64,000 bases of DNA from Pantoea sp. CCBC3-3-1 (GTDB lineage: Bacteria; Pseudomonadota; Gammaproteobacteria; Enterobacterales; Enterobacteriaceae): assembly GCF_007981265.1 (NCBI RefSeq), contig NZ_CP034363.1, forward strand, positions 1,116,001 through 1,180,000, read 5' to 3'. A program made the translations under genes and the position numbers. Below are positions 28,501 through 39,009 of the stretch, piece by piece; the first letter of the stretch is position 1; each line of letters starts with the position of its first letter. A model generated the notes under the pieces. It saw only the letters and a list, made by a program, of their open reading frames with translations. It was not told the origin of the DNA and did not search any database.

Positions 28501-31077
28501 GAAGATCGGCAGCTGTTAATGAGCATGGCGACGGTGGTGATTGAAGGCAAACGCGGCAGTTTAGCCAGTCAGCTTAAGACGCTGCACAAGCCCGGTCGTC
28601 ATCTGTTACCAGCGCTTTTTTCGAAAGTCTCGCCAAGGCTGGTGCTGTTCGCCTCTTCTCCTCCTGTTGCACCGTTGCAGTTTTTTAACGGTACGGGCGG
28701 CTTTAACGAAGACGGCAGCGAATATCGAATCGTGCTGGATCCGCTGAAAATACCGCCAGCTCCCTGGTGCAACGTCCTCGCCAACAGCAATTTTGGCAGC
28801 GTGATTTCTGAAAGCGGGCAGGGCTACAGCTGGTATGAAAATGCGCATGAATATCGCTTAACGCCCTGGGAAAACGATCCGGTGAGTGACAGCGGCGGCG
28901 AGGCGTTCTATTTACGGGATGAAGAGACGGGACATTTCTGGTCACCGACGCCGCTGCCGATCAGAGGTGAGGGCAGCTACCTGACACGACACGGTTTTGG
29001 CTACAGCGTGTTTGAGCATAGCGAAAACGGTATCGTCACGTCGTTAACCGTTTTTGTTGCCGGGGACGCGCCGGTAAAACTTTCCGTGCTGACCGTGCGC
29101 AACCAGTCTGGACGTAGCCGGGATCTCTCCGTTACGGGCTATGTGGAGTGGGTGCTGGGGGAATTAACAAGTAAATCTGCGATGCATGTTGCGACTTCTG
29201 CGGCACGGGTTTCGCAAGGCGCAGGGATATTGGCAACAAACTACTATGGCAGCGCGGGAAGCGAACGTACCGCTTTCTTCGCCGTTAATGGCAGTAATGG
29301 ATCTTTAAGCGGCAACCGACGGGAATGCCTGGGGCGCAACGGCACCACGCGCCAGCCAGAGATGATGCAAATTCGCGGATTGTCAGGCCACACTGGCGCA
29401 GGGTTGGATCCCTGCGGCGCGCTGCAAAGAGTTTTCACACTGATTGACAGCGACAGCCGTACCTTCATTTTTGCGCTGGGCGTGGGTGAAAATTCGGTCG
29501 CGGCCGAGGCGCTTATTCACCATTTCCTGAGCGGTGAAACCGCCCAGGAAGAAGTAGAAAAGGTCAAACAGAACTGGCAGCGGGTGCTGCACAAGATTCA
29601 AATAGACACGCCGGACAAAGCCACCAATCTCCTGACGAACGGCTGGTTGCTTTATCAAACGCTTGCCAGCCGCCTGCTGGCACGTAGCGGTTATTATCAG
29701 TCCGGTGGCGCTTTTGGCTTTCGCGATCAGCTTCAGGACACGCTGGCGCTGCTGCATGCTGAACCGCAACGGGCGCGCGCGCAGATCCTGCTGTGTGCTT
29801 CACGGCAATTCGTGGAGGGGGATGTGCAGCACTGGTGGCATCCGCCTGGCGGTAACGGCGTGAGAACACGTTGCTCTGATGACTATCTCTGGCTGCCGTT
29901 TGCGATTTGCCAGTACATCGACGCGACTGACGATATGGCGCTGCTGTCGCAGCCGGTGAGTTATCTTGAGGGCAGGCTGCTGGCACCGGGCGAAGAGTCG
30001 GTTTATGAGCGCCCTGACGTCAGTCAGATGACGGAAACGGTCTGGCAACACGGCGTGCGGGCCATCAAAAACGGGCTGCGCTATGGGCCGCACGGCCTGC
30101 CGCTGATCGGTTCTGGCGACTGGAATGACGGCATGAACACGGTGGGGGCAGCGGGGAAAGGCGAAAGCGTCTGGCTGGGATTCTTCCTCTATACGGTGCT
30201 TGAACGTTATGCCGCGCTGGCCGGGCGGCTGCATGATGATGATATTGCGCTTTTGTGTCGGCAGCAGGCGACGACGCTGAAAGACAGCCTCAACAGCCAT
30301 GGCTGGGATGGCAAATGGTTCCTGCGGGGATTTTTCGACAGGGGCGAGCCTCTTGGTTCGCATATCAGTAAAGAGTGCCAAATTGATGCTATTGCACAAA
30401 GCTGGTCAGTGCTCTCCCAGGCCGGAGAAACGGACAAGCGTCAGGCGGCAATGACGGCGCTTTATGAGCGGCTGGTGGATCGGGAAAATGGCATCATCAA
30501 GCTTTTAACGCCGCCATTTGATGGTGCCGGACCTAACCCTGGCTATATCAGAGGATATTTACCCGGCGTCAGGGAAAATGGCGGGCAATACACGCACGGT
30601 GCTATCTGGGCAATCATGGCTTTTGCGCAGATGGGGGAAGCAGAACGCGCCTGGTCGTTATTCGCATTAATCAATCCGGTTAACCACAGCCTGACCGCCA
30701 GTGCGGTGGCCCGCTACAAGGTAGAGCCGTACGTCATGGCTGCCGATATCTATGCCGCAGAACCGCACGCCGGGCGAGGAGGCTGGAGCTGGTACACCGG
30801 CTCGGCTGGCTGGGCTTATCAGCTGATTATCGGCTCACTGCTGGGTATTGGGCGACACGCAGATTATCTGACGCTCCATCCCTGTTTACCCGCAGACTGG
30901 CCGGAAGTGCGGGTGAGCTACAAAGAAGGTGAGAGCCGCTATGAAATAACGTTTCTGCGCGGAACGGGCGAGTACCAGCTTTGGGTAGATGATGAACGGA
31001 TTGCTGATAACCGCTTGCTGCTGACCGGCAGTAATCCGATATATCGGGTGAAGGTCCTGCTCGAAAAAGCACTTTAG
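22501..31077 (+). CDS. ndvB: Cyclic beta-1,2-glucan synthase (NdvB/Cgs type)
   Basis: This giant inner-membrane enzyme makes cyclic beta-1,2-glucan from UDP-glucose. The 2858 residues match the family. Order: helical N-terminal part (1-400); membrane segments about 408-470; GT84 glycosyltransferase domain with LDSDTILPRE near 623 and RRFRWIRGDWQ near 772; membrane segments about 820-860 and 945-980; glycoamylase-like domain about 1300-1510 (MAHHQGMGLLA); then two carbohydrate-binding/GH94 halves with the phosphorylase motif GSGDWNDGMN near 2537. GTG at 22501 is preferred because AGGGA lies 9 bp upstream; the GTG at 22480 has no ribosome-binding site. Such glucans serve osmoadaptation and host interaction in rhizobia and Brucella. 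E. coli K-12 has none, relying on mdoGH glucans. Confidence 0.93.
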   Translation: MKKYFNEWFGTQSGASLPHEKSVAAEKNIYNQVWPEIFSADQMAIYGEKLAGSHQLSHGKTVWHLSGRLNEDERLLTQSAEILSGGDKKSLTPAGLWLLDNFYLIEEQIRLVRQLLPAKFGKGLPVLLDSGQLLRIQVIAQEMVRHSDGRLESNVLWALIASYQRVTPLLLGELWALPAMLRLALIDNLARIATEVAVAHQERMKAEKWVSKILMMVQGDVGKVIVVVAEMAKKNPVLSGAFVAEMMRRMSGQSNMLAINWLEQHLHGIGLSTSQVIEHFNRQLSISQLSVSNSISGLRQLGETDWPEMIESLSLVEQTLRQDPAGIYSLMQFESRDHYRHVVETLARHSDFSEQDVAHEVLTLAGQQQGRQQHVGYYLLDKGRAELEKRLATRYSVITQWRHRLHQMPLLSWLGSLLLLTAAFSAELFVDTFDAGISRWLWLLLLPVIIVTSELALQLLSELTTRSRHPEPLASMDYAAAIPNDKSTLVAIPCLLGSQSSIDALLRSLEVCYLGNALPNLYFALLTDFTDSAEQSSAENRALLRYAITKTEALNRRYPSGTDNIALFSLLHRDSLLNKAQGVWMGYERKRGKIYALNHWLRHEADVFSITAGASQAELSKVNYVITLDSDTILPRETACKLIGIMAHPLNKPVFDESLHRVVEGYAILQPRMAEEIPVSGQGRYAKLCSSIPGNDPYSAISSDIYQDLFGEGSYIGKGIYEVDTFTRATRNTCPENLVLSHDLLEGCYARSGFISNVVLYEQYPDNYLVDVARRFRWIRGDWQLLNWLRLNVYLADGSRQKNPLSFLSRWKLLDNLRRSLVAPSLLLLLFTVFTLLPNPLYWICAILLVLILPGTLALALDAIKKGKQRAWRQHLKIVAAGSFTRLCRAGLYLATLPHESYWSVKAIVLTLWRLNVSHRYLHEWKSGGALAATRLTRRACYREMWINPLAGGLLLLLIAGLAPQLLLSGLPLAVLWAITPELIKRISQPAAPEPATLSVTQQQFLRRTARETWSFFTDFAGAEDNWLPPDNMQEIPQQIVAHRTSPTNIGLSLLANLTAWDFGYVTQNEVLTRTTATLDTLDRMDHYRGHLFNWYDTQTLAPLNPRYISSVDSGNMAGHLVTLQAGLHAWKSQPVVVIACLLEGLNDTLLLAEEHAHEADREQLVLIRELFTSLQNSAASSLLSALAYLMLTLSLQRQSSALPDERWISAFRQQIDAFHQEWCQFFSWLTPADSLPDTIPSLLWLAELNQHRPGLARTVAEPVMQAARQRLAILLELDQRLDAHQKMDFRFLYHPETALLSVGYNCENGVLDNGKYDLLPSEIRLTHYFAISTNQLPVKSWFALGRLFTQIDNQPAVMSWSGSMFEYLMPQLVMPVFPDTLLEQMARSAVQRQIAWGKTLNIPWGVSESGYAAFDANNNYQYKAFGLSELGLKRGLNEERVVAPYATLLALMVLPQEAIENLNTLIKWGAKGDYGFYEALDFTPERLPPDQKCVRISSYMAHHQGMGLLAIGHLLFQAPMVQRFMSSALNQSSRLLLQERMPDAIELYTPRRHFDDASERARSSVNPDLRLFTGADTPVPQVQLLSNAHYHLMVTQAGGGYSVWNGIALTRWRSDATSDNRGAFCYLSDSDSGETIGNTFQPCASKRPLYKTLFNDAGVEFSCSDGALTMHTHIVVSPEDDVEIRRITLTHRGRQPRRVNITTYAEVVLAPAASDLAHPAFSNLFVQTEILADDEAILAHRRPRDEHEETPWMFHAMVIHGAVERTTSWESDRAKFIGRGNTPANPHALGPLGRLSNSEGSVLDPILAMQQTFLLRPGEPQVIDIIYGVTMQRESTVKLIEKYRNKINANRVFEMAWSHSQVALRQLNVHAEDASTFNTLASAILFPCAEMRGDNKAMMRNRLGQAALWGHSISGDLPIVLLTLDLAGQLELVGAMIQAHAYLRHKGLSIDLVIINNDRGGYQQALHNQIMRFIDSGESVKLADQPGGIFVRKGENFTAEDRQLLMSMATVVIEGKRGSLASQLKTLHKPGRHLLPALFSKVSPRLVLFASSPPVAPLQFFNGTGGFNEDGSEYRIVLDPLKIPPAPWCNVLANSNFGSVISESGQGYSWYENAHEYRLTPWENDPVSDSGGEAFYLRDEETGHFWSPTPLPIRGEGSYLTRHGFGYSVFEHSENGIVTSLTVFVAGDAPVKLSVLTVRNQSGRSRDLSVTGYVEWVLGELTSKSAMHVATSAARVSQGAGILATNYYGSAGSERTAFFAVNGSNGSLSGNRRECLGRNGTTRQPEMMQIRGLSGHTGAGLDPCGALQRVFTLIDSDSRTFIFALGVGENSVAAEALIHHFLSGETAQEEVEKVKQNWQRVLHKIQIDTPDKATNLLTNGWLLYQTLASRLLARSGYYQSGGAFGFRDQLQDTLALLHAEPQRARAQILLCASRQFVEGDVQHWWHPPGGNGVRTRCSDDYLWLPFAICQYIDATDDMALLSQPVSYLEGRLLAPGEESVYERPDVSQMTETVWQHGVRAIKNGLRYGPHGLPLIGSGDWNDGMNTVGAAGKGESVWLGFFLYTVLERYAALAGRLHDDDIALLCRQQATTLKDSLNSHGWDGKWFLRGFFDRGEPLGSHISKECQIDAIAQSWSVLSQAGETDKRQAAMTALYERLVDRENGIIKLLTPPFDGAGPNPGYIRGYLPGVRENGGQYTHGAIWAIMAFAQMGEAERAWSLFALINPVNHSLTASAVARYKVEPYVMAADIYAAEPHAGRGGWSWYTGSAGWAYQLIIGSLLGIGRHADYLTLHPCLPADWPEVRVSYKEGESRYEITFLRGTGEYQLWVDDERIADNRLLLTGSNPIYRVKVLLEKAL

Positions 31078-31094
31078 CCCTGGTGCGAAAAAAC

Positions 31095-31122
31095 AAAAGG
31101 CCCGCCGAAGCGAGCCTTTTTT
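31095..31122. terminator. Bidirectional terminator between ndvB and the peroxiredoxin gene
   Basis: AAAAGGCCCGC / GCGAGCCTTTTTT form a stem with one mismatch around a CGAA tetraloop, flanked by A and T runs. It serves the two convergent genes. Confidence 0.8.
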
Positions 31123-31133
31123 GCAAAGCTAAA

Positions 31134-31736
31134 TTACAGCTTGCCAGCGTTCTCAGACAGGTATTTAGCCACGCCGTCCGGAGAGGCGCCCATACCTTCT
31201 TTTCCTTTTTCCCACTGAGCCGGGCACACTTCGCCGTGCTCTTCGTGGAATTGCAGCGCGTCAACCATACGCAGCATCTCGTCAACGTTACGACCCAGCG
31301 GCAGATCGTTAACAACCTGGTGGCGAACCACACCGGCTTTGTCGATCAGGAAAGAACCGCGCAGGGCAACGCCCGCTTCCGGGTGCTCAATGCCGTAGGC
31401 TTTCTGCACTTCACGCTTGATATCAGCAACCATCGCGTATTTGACTTCGCCGATGCCGCCTTTATCGATTGGGGTTTTACGCCACGCGTTGTGAACGAAT
31501 TCTGAGTCAAAAGAAACACCAACCACTTCCACACCGCGCTTCTGGAACTCTTCATAACGCTTGTCGAAAGCGATCAGTTCAGAAGGGCAGACGAAGGTGA
31601 AGTCCATTGGCCAAAAGAACACAACGGTGGCTTTACCAGCGGTGTGTTTTTTAAAGTTGAAGTTTTCAACGATTTCGCCATTGCCGAGAACGGCTGCAGC
31701 GGTAAAGTCTGGGGCTTGACGCGTTACCAGGACCAT
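31134..31736 (-). CDS. tsaA: 2-Cys peroxiredoxin (TsaA type)
   Basis: This thiol peroxidase reduces hydrogen peroxide and alkyl hydroperoxides. It has 200 residues from MVLVTRQAPDF; a longer frame to 31823 crosses the AGGAGT ribosome-binding site and was rejected. The peroxidatic cysteine is C50 in FTFVCPSE and the resolving cysteine C171 in EVCPAQW, typical of the AhpC/Prx1 group. A gene of this kind (tsaA) occupies the same place next to acpH in Salmonella but is absent from E. coli K-12. The reductant partner is not encoded here. It is monocistronic by appearance. Confidence 0.9.
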   Translation of the reverse strand: MVLVTRQAPDFTAAAVLGNGEIVENFNFKKHTAGKATVVFFWPMDFTFVCPSELIAFDKRYEEFQKRGVEVVGVSFDSEFVHNAWRKTPIDKGGIGEVKYAMVADIKREVQKAYGIEHPEAGVALRGSFLIDKAGVVRHQVVNDLPLGRNVDEMLRMVDALQFHEEHGEVCPAQWEKGKEGMGASPDGVAKYLSENAGKL

Positions 31737-31929
31737 AGTCACTCCTGTAAAGGTAGCTAGATTAATGAGATAAGCCGCTAGTATACGAGCGGCCTTCGGG
31801 GATGAACCAGCGCAAAGCGCCAATTACTCCGATAGGTAATAACTATCAAAGTAGATGATTATTAAGGCAGCCTCATACAATAACCGTTTCTGTCAAAAGG
31901 GCAAGAGTAATGATGTTGCTGTTAATGAA

Positions 31930-32511
31930 TCAGAGTGCCTGCCGGGCGGCTTTCGCCATCATTTCGGGATAAAACTGCCAGAACAGTTCTTCAAGCCGCG
32001 CATAGTGCGTCACAAAATCGTGATAGGAATCAGCCAGTGCGGCCAGGCGAGGACGTTGGCTTGCCATCCCCCTCAGCACATTTTGCAGATAAGGTGCCTG
32101 CGCATACTTCTCCATCCAGCGTTCGGTCCACAAGTAGCGGTTCAGGTTCTGAAACCGTTCCGGCGTGGTGGACAGCGCAGGCCGAATTGTCAGGCGCGCC
32201 TGCTGCAAAAAATTCGCCAGGGCCAGATCGGGAACGATTTTATCCCAGTTTCGTGACAGAAAATGATCCCAGATAACGTCCAGCGTAATCGGCGAAACGC
32301 GGCGGGTCTCGGCACGAAAGAACTCGCGTGCGGTACGGACCTCAGGTAAAGCATCGGTCATTACGTCAATACGGCGATGCAGCAAAATCCCCTCAGCAAC
32401 TTCTTCAGGCCAGATACCACGCGGGTTGCCGCGTATGTAATCTGCCATCAGATTACCGAGCAGGGAGCTGTCAGCGAGTGAAGCAAGGTGGAGGTGGGCA
32501 AGGTAGTTCAT
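31930..32511 (-). CDS. acpH: Acyl carrier protein phosphodiesterase AcpH
   Basis: This hydrolase removes the 4'-phosphopantetheine arm from holo-ACP. It has 193 residues, the E. coli length. The N terminus [10 protein letters not shown] and the DYIRGN and [12 protein letters not shown] segments carry the conserved Asp/His residues of the HD-like ACP hydrolase fold. The ATG is at 32511, and the divergent neighbour queA lies beyond the two ERIC-like repeats. It marks the return to the conserved chromosome backbone. Confidence 0.93.
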   Translation of the reverse strand: MNYLAHLHLASLADSSLLGNLMADYIRGNPRGIWPEEVAEGILLHRRIDVMTDALPEVRTAREFFRAETRRVSPITLDVIWDHFLSRNWDKIVPDLALANFLQQARLTIRPALSTTPERFQNLNRYLWTERWMEKYAQAPYLQNVLRGMASQRPRLAALADSYHDFVTHYARLEELFWQFYPEMMAKAARQAL

Positions 32512-32522
32512 TGCCCCACTAT

Positions 32523-32604
32523 ACCTCCTTCGCTCTTGACTTCACAGCGGCGTTAGCGGCGTTCGCTCACCCGAATCACTTACCTGAGTAAGCTCATCGG
32601 GATT
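32523..32604. repeat. ERIC-like repeat, copy 1
   Basis: This 82-bp sequence recurs identically at 32647-32728. Its core (CACCCGAATCACTTAC ... GTAAGCTCATCGGGATT) is an imperfect palindrome closely related to the enterobacterial repetitive intergenic consensus (ERIC/IRU). This copy continues into a fuller right arm (CTCTCTCTTGCTGCCTTG) resembling the ERIC tail. Confidence 0.85.
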
Positions 32605-32646
32605 CTCTCTCTTGCTGCCTTGCTCTGAAGCCAATAGCTTTGGAGG

Positions 32647-32728
32647 ACCTCCTTCGCTCTTGACTTCACAGCGGCGTTAGCGGCGTTCGCTCACCCGAAT
32701 CACTTACCTGAGTAAGCTCATCGGGATT
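32647..32728. repeat. ERIC-like repeat, copy 2
   Basis: A perfect 82-bp direct copy of 32523-32604, offset by 124 bp. After the shared GGGATT it joins unrelated sequence, so it looks truncated on the right. It lies between acpH and the queA promoter. Confidence 0.85.
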
Positions 32729-32788
32729 GTTTAGCGCGTCCGAAATTGATGTTCCACAACTAAATCTGCCGGGAGCGCAAGGCGGCAG

Positions 32789-32817
32789 TTTAGAAATGGC
32801 TGGTTTTCAGCTAGAAT
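32789..32817 (+). promoter_or_regulatory. Likely sigma-70 promoter of the queA operon
   Basis: TTTAGA (32789-32794), a 17-bp spacer and TAGAAT (32812-32817) lie just upstream of queA and right after the second ERIC-like repeat. Confidence 0.6.
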
Positions 32818-32849
32818 GTGCGCCCTGATTTCCCGGACTGTAAATGATC

Positions 32850-35143
<2,294 letters not shown>

Positions 35144-35167
35144 TATTTAAACAATGAGGGAAAATTA

Positions 35168-35497
35168 ATGAGCTTGTTCATGTCTGACGCAGTAGCTGCT
35201 GCCGCGCCATCTCAGAGTAGCCCGTATTCACTGATTATCATGCTGGTGGTGTTCGGTCTGATCTTCTTCTTCATGATCCTGCGCCCGCAGCAAAAGCGTG
35301 CGAAAGAGCATAAGAAGCTGATGGATTCCATTTCCAAAGGTGACGAAGTGCTGACTACCGGCGGTCTGGTTGGACGCGTAACAAAAGTAGCGGAAACTGG
35401 CTATGTGGCTATCGCACTGAATGATACGACGGAAGTTGTGGTCAAACGTGATTTCGTGGCTGCCGTTCTGCCGAAAGGTACGATGAAGGCGCTTTAA
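35168..35497 (+). CDS. yajC: Sec translocon accessory subunit YajC
   Basis: This small inner-membrane protein belongs to the SecDF-YajC complex. The 109 residues have one membrane helix (about 19-40, YSLIIMLVVFGLIFFFMILR) and a basic cytoplasmic domain (RPQQKRAKEHKKLM, VLTTGGLVGRVTKV). The ATG follows GAGGG. It sits 27 bp before secD in the same operon. Confidence 0.95.
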   Translation: MSLFMSDAVAAAAPSQSSPYSLIIMLVVFGLIFFFMILRPQQKRAKEHKKLMDSISKGDEVLTTGGLVGRVTKVAETGYVAIALNDTTEVVVKRDFVAAVLPKGTMKAL

Positions 35498-35524
35498 TTT
35501 TTTGTTTTCCCTAAGGGAACTGCC

Positions 35525-37372
35525 GTGTTAAACCGTTATCCTTTGTGGAAGTACATCATGCTTATCGTCGTATTAATCGTCGGTTTGCTGTATGCGCTTC
35601 CCAACCTTTATGGTGAGGATCCGGCCGTTCAGATCACTGGTGCGCGCGGAAGCGCCGCCAGTGAGCAAACGCTGGGTCAGATCCAGACCGCTTTAAAACA
35701 AGAGAATATCCAGAGCAAATCTATCGCGCTGGAAAACGGCGCCATTATGGCGCGTTTTGCTAACGGTGACGTGCAGCTGCGCGCCCGTGACGCCATCATT
35801 AAAGTGCTTGGCGATGACTATGTCGTGGCGCTTAACCTTGCTCCAGCAACGCCAACCTGGCTAAGCATGCTGGCCGCAGAGCCGATGAAACTGGGTCTTG
35901 ACCTGCGTGGCGGCGTACACTTCCTGATGGAAGTCGATATGGATACTGCTCTGGGTAAACTCCAGGAACAGAATATCGACAACCTCAGAAGCGATCTGCG
36001 CGATAAAAGCATTCCTTATACCAACGTTCGCAAAACGGATAACTACGGTCTGGAAATTCGTTTCCGTGACGGTCAGGCTCGTGACGACGCTGTCAGCTAT
36101 CTGACCGGCCGCCATCGTGACCTGGTGATCGGCACCAGCGGCAGCAATGCTCTGCGCGCGGTGATGTCCGACGATCGTCTGCGTGAAGCCCGTGAATACG
36201 CGGTGCAGCAGAACATCACTATCCTGCGTAACCGTGTTAACCAACTGGGCGTGGCCGAACCACTGGTACAACGTCAGGGCGCTGACCGCATCGTAGTTGA
36301 GCTGCCGGGTATTCAGGATACGGCGCGCGCGAAAGAGATTCTGGGCGCGACCGCCACGCTGGAATTCCGTCTGGTTAATACTTCTGTCGATCCGAGCGCT
36401 GCCGCCAGCGGCCGTGTACCGGGCGATTCCGAAGTGAAAAACAGCCGTGAAGGCCAGCCCGTCACGCTGTACAAGCGTGTGATCCTGACCGGTGACCACA
36501 TCACTGACTCCACGTCGAGCCAGGATGAGTACAACCAGGCACAGGTGAACATCTCGCTGGACAGCGCGGGCGGCAATATCATGTCCAACTTCACCAAGGA
36601 TAATATCGGTAAGCCAATGGCTACGCTGTTTGTTGAATACAAAGACAGCGGTAAGAAAGATGCCAACGGCCGTGCGATTCTGGCGAAGCAGGAAGAGGTG
36701 ATTAACGTCGCTAATATCCAGTCCCGTCTGGGTAACAGCTTCCGTATTACCGGCATCAATAACCCGAACGAAGCGCGTCAGCTGTCGCTGCTGCTGCGTG
36801 CTGGTGCGTTGATTGCGCCAATCCAGATTGTTGAAGAACGGACTATCGGTCCAACCATGGGTGCGCAGAATATCACTCAGGGTCTGGAAGCCTGCCTGTG
36901 GGGCCTGATCGCCTCAATCGTCTTTATGGTGGTTTACTACCGTAAGTTCGGCGTGATCGCGACCACCGCGCTGGTTGCCAACCTGGTGCTGATTGTAGGG
37001 ATTATGTCCCTGCTGCCAGGCGCAACCTTAACCATGCCGGGTATTGCCGGGATCGTGTTGACGCTGGCGGTGGCGGTGGATGCCAACGTACTGATTAACG
37101 AGCGTATCAAGGAAGAGCTGAAAAACGGACGTTCCGTTCAGCAGGCGATTCACGAAGGCTACAGCGGCGCATTCTCCAGTATCATCGACGCTAACGTAAC
37201 CACGCTGATTACCGCCATCATCCTGTACGCGGTGGGCACCGGTTCGATTAAAGGCTTTGCCATTACCACGGCAATTGGTGTGGTGACTTCAATGTTTACC
37301 GCCATTGTCGGTACCCGTGCCATCGTCAACCTGTTGTACGGCGGCAAACGCATCAACAAGCTGTCTATCTGA
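35525..37372 (+). CDS. secD: Protein translocase subunit SecD
   Basis: This proton-driven component of the SecDF complex pulls preproteins through SecYEG on the periplasmic side. It has 615 residues and starts at GTG. One N-terminal membrane helix is followed by a long periplasmic region (about 30-450, including [14 protein letters not shown]) and five further C-terminal helices, with [16 protein letters not shown] typical of the RND-like core. Length and motifs match E. coli. secF follows after 10 bp. Confidence 0.96.
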   Translation: MLNRYPLWKYIMLIVVLIVGLLYALPNLYGEDPAVQITGARGSAASEQTLGQIQTALKQENIQSKSIALENGAIMARFANGDVQLRARDAIIKVLGDDYVVALNLAPATPTWLSMLAAEPMKLGLDLRGGVHFLMEVDMDTALGKLQEQNIDNLRSDLRDKSIPYTNVRKTDNYGLEIRFRDGQARDDAVSYLTGRHRDLVIGTSGSNALRAVMSDDRLREAREYAVQQNITILRNRVNQLGVAEPLVQRQGADRIVVELPGIQDTARAKEILGATATLEFRLVNTSVDPSAAASGRVPGDSEVKNSREGQPVTLYKRVILTGDHITDSTSSQDEYNQAQVNISLDSAGGNIMSNFTKDNIGKPMATLFVEYKDSGKKDANGRAILAKQEEVINVANIQSRLGNSFRITGINNPNEARQLSLLLRAGALIAPIQIVEERTIGPTMGAQNITQGLEACLWGLIASIVFMVVYYRKFGVIATTALVANLVLIVGIMSLLPGATLTMPGIAGIVLTLAVAVDANVLINERIKEELKNGRSVQQAIHEGYSGAFSSIIDANVTTLITAIILYAVGTGSIKGFAITTAIGVVTSMFTAIVGTRAIVNLLYGGKRINKLSI

Positions 37373-37382
37373 GGAGTGCGTT

Positions 37383-38351
37383 GTGGCACAGGACTATAGC
37401 GTTGAACAACTAAACTACGGGCGTAAAGTTCATGACTTTATGCGCTGGGATAAACTGGCCTTTACCCTTTCCGGCCTGCTGCTGATCGCCTCGTTTGTGA
37501 TCATGGGCGTGAAAGGCTTTAACTGGGGTCTGGATTTTACCGGCGGTACGGTTATTGAAATTACCCTGGAGAAACCGGCGGAACTGGATACGCTGCGCGG
37601 TGCGCTGCAAAAATCTGGCTTTACCGATCCACAGGTGCAGAACTTCGGCAGCAGCCGTGACGTGCTGGTACGCTTGTCCCCTCATGAGGGCAATGCGGGT
37701 CAGGAGCTGGGCAACAAGGTGGTAAGCACCATCAACCAGGCAAGCCAGCAGAATGCCACCGTGAAGCGTATTGAGTTCGTGGGGCCGAGCGTGGGCAGCG
37801 ATCTGGCGCAAACGGGCGGCATGGCGCTGCTGGCAGCGCTGATTGCTATCCTGATCTATGTGGGTTTCCGCTTTGAGTGGCGACTGGCGCTGGGAGCCGT
37901 ACTGGCACTGGCGCACGACGTGATCATCACGATGGGCGTTCTCTCACTGTTCCATATTGAGATTGATCTGACCATTATCGCGTCACTGATGTCGGTTATC
38001 GGCTACTCGCTGAACGACAGTATCGTGGTATCGGACCGTATTCGTGAGAACTTCCGCAAGATCCGTCGCGGCACGCCTTACGAAATCTTCAACGTCTCGC
38101 TGACGCAGACGCTGAGCCGTACCATCATGACTTCCGCCACAACGCTGGTGGTGGTGCTGATGCTGTTTATCTTCGGCGGCGCGCTGCTGGAAGGCTTCTC
38201 CCTGACCATGCTGATTGGTGTTTCAATCGGGACCATCTCTTCTATCTACGTCGCGTCCGCGCTGGCGCTGAAGTTAGGGATGAAACGTGAGCATCTGCTA
38301 CAGCAAAAAGTGGAAAAAGAGGGCGCAGATCAGCCTTCTATTCTGCCTTAA
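37383..38351 (+). CDS. secF: Protein translocase subunit SecF
   Basis: This partner of SecD has 322 residues with the GTG start at 37383 ([20 protein letters not shown]), matching the E. coli N terminus; the longer frame from 37305 overlaps secD and was rejected. Six membrane helices, the [10 protein letters not shown] motif after the first helix and the core [17 protein letters not shown] are present. A strong terminator follows. In E. coli yajD and tsx come next; here yajI follows directly. Confidence 0.96.
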   Translation: MAQDYSVEQLNYGRKVHDFMRWDKLAFTLSGLLLIASFVIMGVKGFNWGLDFTGGTVIEITLEKPAELDTLRGALQKSGFTDPQVQNFGSSRDVLVRLSPHEGNAGQELGNKVVSTINQASQQNATVKRIEFVGPSVGSDLAQTGGMALLAALIAILIYVGFRFEWRLALGAVLALAHDVIITMGVLSLFHIEIDLTIIASLMSVIGYSLNDSIVVSDRIRENFRKIRRGTPYEIFNVSLTQTLSRTIMTSATTLVVVLMLFIFGGALLEGFSLTMLIGVSIGTISSIYVASALALKLGMKREHLLQQKVEKEGADQPSILP

Positions 38352-38374
38352 TTTCAGGGTTGCCTGATAAAACG

Positions 38375-38401
38375 AAGGGCCGCTAATGCGGCCCTTTTTT
38401 T
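38375..38401 (+). terminator. Terminator of the queA-secF cluster
   Basis: GGGCCGC (38377-38383), loop TAAT, GCGGCCC (38388-38394), then seven T residues. Confidence 0.9.
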
Positions 38402-38432
38402 ATCTACCGTTCCGGTCACACCGGTTCAGCGT

Positions 38433-38984
38433 CTATGGTGCCGCCTGCGGCACAGGGGCGACCACAATATCATGCACGCGAACATAGCCCAGCTGTTCCG
38501 GCTGTAAATTACTCAACCGCAGCGGAACCGTCACTTCGCTACGTGGCAGCAGAGACTCAGCCACGCTAAACGACTGGCTTTGACTGCCGGGCTGTAGCGG
38601 TTTTCCCGTCACCGGGTCGGCCTCGCCCCATTCAACCGTAGCGTTAAAGGCTGGCAATGAGTTTTCTGCCGCGGCACGGATATGCAGGATTGCACGGGTA
38701 CCGTTTGCTTCACTTTCAATATGGCTTAGCGATAAACGGACATCACCCGCCTGGCTTTTCAGCACAACAGCCGTATTCGCGCCAGGTAATAACCATGCGC
38801 CCTGAGTTGAATTACTGTTCAGCATATTTTGCTGAGTCAGTGCAGTCGCCTGCTGGGTCAGCTGTTGCATTTCCGTGTTGAGCTTGCCCACCTGATTATT
38901 AAGCTTGTTAATTTCAGGCTGTTGTTGCGGGGAAGCACAGCTTGCCAGCAATACGCTTAACCCTAACAGAACCGACTTTTTCAT
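38433..38984 (-). CDS. yajI: YajI-like lipoprotein (DUF3251)
   Basis: This predicted lipoprotein has 183 residues. The signal peptide ends in the lipobox LLASC with lipidated C16, followed by a Gln/Asn-rich coiled-coil-like segment (NKLNNQVGKLNTEMQQL) and a beta-rich DUF3251 domain. MKKSVLL at 38984 is taken as the start; a frame four codons longer also exists. In E. coli yajI lies next to nrdR, as here apart from the intervening kbp. Its function is unknown. Confidence 0.82.
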   Translation of the reverse strand: MKKSVLLGLSVLLASCASPQQQPEINKLNNQVGKLNTEMQQLTQQATALTQQNMLNSNSTQGAWLLPGANTAVVLKSQAGDVRLSLSHIESEANGTRAILHIRAAAENSLPAFNATVEWGEADPVTGKPLQPGSQSQSFSVAESLLPRSEVTVPLRLSNLQPEQLGYVRVHDIVVAPVPQAAP

Positions 38985-39009
38985 TATTGCAGCCATCGCT
39001 TCGTCCGGT

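Noticed and set aside
32523..32728. Tandem repeat considered as a CRISPR array
   Set aside because: There are only two copies of 82 bp, the core matches ERIC elements, the spacing sequence is not spacer-like and no cas genes are present.
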